64,000 nt of DNA, taken from assembly GCA_037039925.1 (NCBI GenBank), contig JAXRKP010000342.1, positions 186,001-250,000 on the forward strand, given 5' to 3'. This document shows, piece after piece, positions 61,001 through 64,000 of the stretch. Within the stretch, counting starts at the first letter, position 1. Each line of letters starts with the position of its first letter. The stretch is from Doris montereyensis (Eukaryota > Mollusca > Gastropoda > Nudibranchia > Dorididae). Made by a program: the position numbers and the translations under genes. The notes under the pieces are model-generated. The model did no database searches. It saw nothing but the letters and a program-made list of their open reading frames with translations, and was not told where the DNA came from.

Positions 61001-61608
61001 ACTCATCTTTATCAAAAATAAAATAATTATTTGTCTCCTGTGGATATGCCTGACTACGAACATCCTTCCAAAACAGAAACCGGCTTGCTGACCTTGACTA
61101 CTACTGTGAGTGTGAGCAAAGATGACATGGAGTCTGAATCACATCACCATCCTCATCCTTTTTGCCATCATTTTTCCATTTTTTAAGCCATACCATAGTT
61201 AAGTGATTCCTAAGTAGATCTAGATCTAGATTAAATCTATCAAAAACAATCAGATTAATACATTTTAAAAATATCATTAAAATATTACAATACCATGCAG
61301 ACCATCGCTGGGTTAATCAGCAAGTTAAACTGTGCAAGAAGAATTTAGTTTGGAACCGACTCCGTCAATGAGTCAAGTTAAGTCAAATCAAAGTATTTTT
61401 TTTACTCCCCTTGAGCGAGTAGGCCTCGCTTTTGTAACGAGGCCCCTTAAAGACATCTTATTGTGTAACCACTGGTATAGTAAGAAAACGGTTCTTTGTA
61501 TTATTACAAAAAATATAATATTACCACATTTCTCACATACATTTGGGGATCTTTCTTGAATGCGCTGTTCAAGTCAGAGAATAGCCTAGGACCTCGGCAG
61601 TCCGCCAT
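45837..61608 (-). CDS. PTAR1: PTAR1-like gene (protein prenyltransferase alpha-subunit repeat protein), seven exons
   Basis: Seven minus-strand exons join in phase: 61608-61541, 58508-58340, 55239-55165, 51778-51676, 51167-50846, 49536-49306, 46059-45837. They encode, in order, FSDLNSAFKKDPQ, PKHNRSPFILQEHKLGVEAW, LLFNPDNYTA(W)NIR, PKSPETFIHRRW, PCNYHAWSHRIW, DHSGFHYRQFLL and PGHEALWYHRRYI. Five of these are PFTA-type repeats, each with the aromatic-His-Arg core, and the order matches vertebrate PTAR1. In human cells PTAR1 pairs with RabGGTB as geranylgeranyltransferase III, which acts on Ykt6 and FBXL2; that role here is inferred. An acidic insert (GNEDSSLNVEAIDVDVS) sits in exon 5. Exons 1 and 7 are clean; exons 2-6 each need one or more single-base corrections, many in homopolymers. 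The start lies in CAACATGGCGGA, and an AATAAA follows about 50 bp after the stop. Several MITEs occupy the introns. It could be a decaying copy. Confidence 0.9.
46185..46375. mobile_element. tRNA-like SINE heads, two in opposite orientation
   Basis: On the minus strand at 46300-46375 are CTAGTCCAGTTTCAAGG and B box GGGTTCAAGCCC. A plus-strand B-box-like GGGTTCACATCC lies at about 46228. Both sit in PTAR1 intron 6. Confidence 0.6.
46376..46620 (+). repeat. Probable SINE/LINE-tail-type repeat
   Basis: AAATGAGTACCAGCATCAGC, GGGATATGGTCCTGGTGC and a TAATAAAGTTAACTTTACTT-type end recall SINE tails. Only one copy is in the window. Confidence 0.4.
46621..48329. other. PTAR1 intron 6 sequence without recognised elements
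   Basis: AT-rich DNA with a short TA repeat near 46715-46732. No gene seen. Confidence 0.45.
48330..48425 (-). mobile_element. tRNA-derived SINE head fragment
   Basis: The minus strand has CATGGCAAGGCGATAGG, GACATAGAGGTC and B box GGGTTCAATCCC, then an AGATTTTTTC tail. Confidence 0.6.
48599..49284. mobile_element. TTAA-type (piggyBac-like) MITE X, copy 2 (686 bp)
   Basis: TTAA on both sides (48595-48598 and 49285-49288). Ends are CTCATCGCTTTC and inverse CCCATTGCTTCTCAAGG. The interior matches X copy 1. Confidence 0.88.
49306..49536 (-). CDS. PTAR1: PTAR1 exon 6
   Basis: Acceptor TTATTTCATAG, then VLQSELKATEDWTRKHISDH, SGFHYRQFLLSELTQRGKQ and PGHEALWYH plus AG at donor GTAAAC. One extra C in CCCC (49332-49335) breaks the frame. 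MITE X2 ends 17 bp beyond the donor side, and element F2 starts about 75 bp beyond the acceptor side. Confidence 0.88.
49612..50690 (+). mobile_element. Long-TIR element F, copy 2 (both ends present)
   Basis: Left CACCTGGACTGGCGAGTTTT continues to ACGTAAATTACC. The right side from about 50480 to 50664 is its inverse (ATTTACGTCAAAATTT ... TTGCCAGTCCAGGTG), giving TIRs of about 190 bp. A C21 run (50665-50685) adjoins the right end. No coding frame. It lies in PTAR1 intron 5. Confidence 0.85.
50691..50845. other. PTAR1 intron 5 remainder
   Basis: Non-coding, with a short TATATA tract. Confidence 0.4.
50846..51167 (-). CDS. PTAR1: PTAR1 exon 5
   Basis: Acceptor TGTATGCCCAG, then RRWLFQQLLDY, a Ser/Asp-rich insert, FTLEASRMLVSHTQRELR, PCNYHAWSHRIW and LDNSSLSKLFLH at donor GTAAGT. 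Several indels occur but they sum to zero, so the exon length keeps the expected phase. Confidence 0.82.
51676..51778 (-). CDS. PTAR1: PTAR1 exon 4
   Basis: Acceptor GAATTTCAG, then KRMIEK, PLTISEDLSFGTLVLK and HPKSPETFIHR at donor GTAATC. Three A-runs (A4, A7, A4) must change by one base each to keep the frame; the corrected length then fits the flanking phases. Confidence 0.82.
52018..52115 (+). repeat. Dispersed short repeat W, copy 3
   Basis: AGGTGATGAGGTGATCTCTG, CAGAGGAAATAGCAAGACGA and GAAGACCTACGGTA. Confidence 0.65.
53325..54195. repeat. Diverged direct repeat, two ~205-bp copies
   Basis: 53325-53530 and 53985-54195 share AATAGCCTGCTTTAGGT, TTCGCCTGC and CC(T)AACCTGAGTATC-like blocks. 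They are about 660 bp apart. Confidence 0.5.
55165..55239 (-). CDS. PTAR1: PTAR1 exon 3
   Basis: Acceptor CATTTTTCAG, then (D)PVEICQLCRAVLLFNPDNYT, A, and TG-AACATCAG at donor GTATGA. One G is missing near 55173; restoring TGG gives YTAWNIR and the phase needed by exon 4. Confidence 0.85.
55240..56587. other. PTAR1 intron 2, outer part
   Basis: C/T-rich at 55440-56080 with ACACACAC snippets. No gene recognised on either strand. Confidence 0.4.
56588..57461. mobile_element. TA-type (pogo/Tigger-like) MITE R, 874 bp
   Basis: Left CAGTGGAACACGTTTAAACT and right inverse CAGTGGAACACGTTTAAACC, with TA on both flanks (56586-56587 and 57462-57463). TTTCGGTTTA motifs recur just inside each end. No transposase frame. 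In PTAR1 intron 2. Confidence 0.88.
57593..58181 (+). mobile_element. TTAA-type (piggyBac-like) MITE Q, copy 1 (589 bp)
   Basis: TTAA left (57589-57592) and TTTA right (58182-58185). Ends are CTCATAGACTACC and inverse CTCATAGACTATC. The first ~450 bp match Q copy 2 in inverse orientation. Confidence 0.82.
58340..58508 (-). CDS. PTAR1: PTAR1 exon 2
   Basis: Acceptor TTTTCATTGCAG, then DEFDVISVVEPKHNRSPFIL and EHKLGVEAWAAKILLKYTAN. One base is missing near 58376; after it the frame reads RMARRLPEEKFI plus G at donor GTATGG. Confidence 0.88.
58759..59364. other. PTAR1 intron 1 segment
   Basis: Contains a G17 run (58797-58813). No gene recognised. Confidence 0.4.
59369..60250. mobile_element. 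TTAA-type (piggyBac-like) element P, 882 bp
   Basis: TTAA flanks (59365-59368 and 60251-60254). Ends are CTCACTCACTACTATG and inverse CTCACTCACTACCGG. At about 59666-59820 a frame reads DSDLDDSDSDSTFFMRNDDL then DSDDETAPSGRRRR, an acidic-then-basic stretch like the N-terminus of piggyBac transposases. No catalytic part remains. Confidence 0.8.
60385..60835 (-). mobile_element. TTAA-type MITE Q, copy 2 (inverted, inner end missing)
   Basis: Minus strand CTCATTGGCTACCCAAGGTC next to TTAA (60836-60839), then blocks shared with Q copy 1 such as AATAAATAGATGAAAACAAT and CACGCTAGAGAGCT. Confidence 0.8.
60840..61540. other. PTAR1 intron 1, proximal part
   Basis: AT-rich, with short AGATCTAGATCTAGAT oligomers near 61215. 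No gene. Confidence 0.45.
61541..61608 (-). CDS. PTAR1: PTAR1 exon 1
   Basis: 22 codons (MADCRGPRLFSDLNSAFKKD then PQ) plus AT, then donor GTATGT. With the next exon this gives PQ-I-DEF, matching the usual IDEIG-type junction of PTAR1. Confidence 0.85.
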
Positions 61609-61612
61609 GTTG
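61601..61612 (-). promoter_or_regulatory. PTAR1: TISU/YY1-like start context of PTAR1
   Basis: The minus strand reads CAACATGGCGGA, 11 of 12 positions of SAASATGGCGGC. Confidence 0.45.
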
Positions 61613-61747
61613 TTTGTTATGTCATGTGACCTTAGAGCAAATAAAACTTCTTTACAGACTCCTTTGTCTCGCCCGGAATATCGATTCTTGTTACAAACAG
61701 ACGACCTAAGATTGTAGTTTATGACTTGAAAAAAAAATGTTTTATTT

Positions 61748-62058
61748 GATTTACTCACATCCACAATTATTATTAAGGTGATCTCGGGGGGTTTTGGTAG
61801 GATTTTTAATGTTGCCTGGACTGCCCTGTAAACTGCCAAGGGATCTTTAACGTGCACAGAGGGGTGTGATCTGCACACGGGACCTCATTTTTATCGTCCG
61901 TCTCCGATGGGATTAGGTGTCGATCCATCTACCTTGACCAAGGAGGTAAATTTTGCTCGAAAACAATCAATAACATTTTTCAACCGTTGGTGGGTCTCAA
62001 ACGCACTACCGTTTGGTTGAGAGGCCGACTCCTTGCCTCTGGACTACCGAGTCCCCAG
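61748..62058 (-). mobile_element. tRNA-derived SINE, copy C
   Basis: Minus-strand head GGGGACTCGGTAGTCCAGAG and B-box region GTTTGAGACCC. The body has GGATCGACACCTAATCCC, CGTGTGCAGATCACA and AAAGATCCCTTGGCAG, as in copies A and B. It lies about 140 bp upstream of the PTAR1 start. Confidence 0.85.
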
Positions 62059-62861
62059 TTCATGACTGGAAAGGGGGGGGGGTGTCTGAGATATGCAGAT
62101 CTAGGTCTATGTTGGGAAAGGACTTTTAAAACTTAAATATATATATATATATATGTGTACAAAAAAATGACTACTGGTACGTGTATTGCATTTCGATTAC
62201 AGTGGCGTAGCTTTTGTTCTTGTTATCATTGTTGAGAATGTTGGGTTTTTTTTTGGGGGTTTTGGGGGGGGGGGGGGGAGTTCAGGACTAAAATATACCA
62301 GTGTCTATGAAAAGAAAATTATTCAATCAATGTGTCCTACCCATTATGACTGACATACCAGTGCCGGGCCTATCACTATCGAAGAAACTAGCAAGAAAAC
62401 TGCAAACCATTGCAATGGAGAGAAAATTGCTATATAGCAGTCTCCAATATAAGATCTCTAGCATATAAATAAGAAAAAGAACAAGGATCGCAGTGACTGA
62501 CGTCCTCAAACACTCACTCAGACAAAAATGGAAAAGGTCCACTTTTTTCACCATTATCGGGTGTCACATATCCCCTTCCCCTCAACAAAATGCTACCGGT
62601 ACTCTCAGATTTAATATTTAGGAATTAGTCTGGGTTCCTCTTTGCCATGTATTTGTCAATATCAAAATTAAATCCCTTAGGCCAACGTATCATTTCATAG
62701 CCCTTTTATTTAACAACAGATAGCGAGCTCCTCCGCATGCATCACTCATAATAAAAAAACCCACTGAGATAATCTTCGTTTCAAATTTGAAATTCTTGCA
62801 CCTAGAGTCTTATCCTTGTAGAGATGAGCGCGGAATAGAAATGTACATTATTATTCACACC
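62059..62861. other. Non-coding interval
   Basis: TA repeat near 62138-62152 and a G15 run (62264-62278). No gene recognised. Confidence 0.45.
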
Positions 62862-62945
62862 ATGTCCGGTGATCTTAGAGTGAAAAGGAAATAGCAAAAT
62901 GACAGTATTGACAGGAAAGGAAAGGAGTAAGACCTACCAGTATCA
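62862..62945 (+). repeat. Dispersed short repeat W, copy 4
   Basis: GTCCGGTGATCTTAGAGTGA, AAGGAAATAGCAAAATGA and AAGACCTACCAGTA. Confidence 0.65.
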
Positions 62946-63078
62946 TAGCAATAGCATACACCAACAGCTCACACTGAAAGCGTCAAAAAAAGATAAAAAT
63001 AAAACTTACGATGCTATGTAGCCAATAGAAAATAACAGAAACACCAAATCAGGACAGAGAGACAGAGACAGAGACAGA

Positions 63079-63080
<2 letters not shown>

Positions 63081-63158
<78 letters not shown>
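63081..63158. repeat. (GA)n microsatellite
   Basis: About 78 bp of pure GA preceded by GACAGA repeats. Confidence 0.95.
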
Positions 63159-63160
<2 letters not shown>

Positions 63161-63664
63161 AAAAGCGACATGTATTTTTTGCCACCCTCCTTTGGAATGG
63201 TTGAAACCTCATAAATTATAGATCGAAGACGGGCATATTCTAATAATCGACTTCTCTAATCTAAGACATCGCACTTTTTCGTTCATCGCAGTCTTCGTCA
63301 AATTTCTTACAGCCTTAAAAAATACATTATAAAGAAACGAAGAGATGTAAATAATATTTTATACGCATGGTATTGTATATATTATTTTAAGTTACACAAG
63401 TTCTGCAATTAAGATCTTGTTTAGACCCGTTTGTCCTGGAGTGCATGACACCATTCCGGTGGGGGTGGGGGGGGGGTTGTGCGGGCTGCTTTCGAGGTCA
63501 TTCAGGTCAAGGTTGGAAGGTCAACTCGACATGCGCATAGGTTGGCATGTTTCCCGCGGGTATTGAATAGCATGGTATTGCTATCGAGTATTGGATAGTC
63601 GACTATATATATATCTCAAATACGATATTTATAGTTGATCGGGGTCATTTCGGTGATAATAATG
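63159..63664. other. Non-coding interval
   Basis: A G-rich patch near 63460-63478 and a TA tract near 63604. No gene. Confidence 0.4.
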
Positions 63665-63690
63665 ATGCTGGTGATAGTGATGATAATAAC

Positions 63691-63758
<68 letters not shown>

Positions 63759-63845
63759 TAGTAATGACAATGATAATAATTATAATAATAATAATGATAA
63801 CAATGATAACAATGATACCAATGATAACAATAATAATAATAATTT
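63665..63845. repeat. (AAT)n microsatellite with variant units
   Basis: A core of AAT repeats at about 63684-63755, flanked by GATAAC/GATAAT variants. Confidence 0.95.
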
Positions 63846-64000
63846 ATCTCTTTCTTTATCAGTTCCCATTCTACTTCTACCTTTCGGTGTATAGTTTCAG
63901 ATGCCCGAGATTATCTTTTTTCCAGGATGCCCTGTCCTGGCATTTCTGTTTCCTTCCAAAATTGTTAAATTTCTATTCTTCAATGCCTCTTTTTTATATC
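63846..64000. other. Window end
   Basis: Short T-rich sequence cut by the window. Nothing recognised. Confidence 0.4.

Overview
The window looks like nuclear DNA from an invertebrate animal, most likely a mollusc and perhaps a gastropod. The grounds are GT-AG introns, an animal housekeeping gene (PTAR1), PIF/Harbinger, piggyBac, Tc1/mariner and pogo-type DNA transposons, an RTE-like LINE, tRNA-derived SINEs, very long GA/CT microsatellites and many AGATCT-rich tracts. The species call is inference; nothing here was searched against a database.

Layout. 1-2.05 kb is a decayed transposase-like gene of an unnamed multi-copy family, followed by AT-rich DNA with two tandem arrays (2.2-2.7 and 3.4-4.1 kb). 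At 4.78-5.99 kb on the minus strand three short exons join in phase into a 124-residue protein with an AT-hook. Two divergent PIF/Harbinger elements follow (H1, 6.58-10.82 kb; H2, 11.92-15.45 kb). Each carries a two-exon transposase on the plus strand and a two-exon MADF/Myb-like gene on the minus strand, interlocked so that each gene's last exon lies inside the other gene's intron. A broken LINE lies at 17.2-20.7 kb, a tandem array beside an exon-like block at 21.3-22.3 kb, and a decayed multi-copy gene ending in a Cys-rich CXC-like tail at 22.9-25.8 kb (minus).

27-45 kb is mostly a transposon graveyard: three copies of a long-inverted-repeat element (F), a mariner fragment, TA-flanked and TTAA-flanked MITEs, SINEs and several minisatellites. 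At 43.0-45.6 kb element F sits inside a TTAA MITE (X), which sits inside a TA MITE (Y).

45.84-61.61 kb (minus) is the main host gene: seven exons encoding a PTAR1-like protein, the prenyltransferase alpha-repeat subunit that in human cells forms geranylgeranyltransferase III with RabGGTB. All splice sites fit in phase. Exons 2-6 need small indels, many in homopolymers, to restore the frame. This suggests either uncorrected long-read errors or a decaying gene. Several MITEs sit in its introns, two of them tightly bracketing exon 6. The last 2.4 kb holds a SINE, GA and AAT microsatellites and otherwise unannotated DNA.
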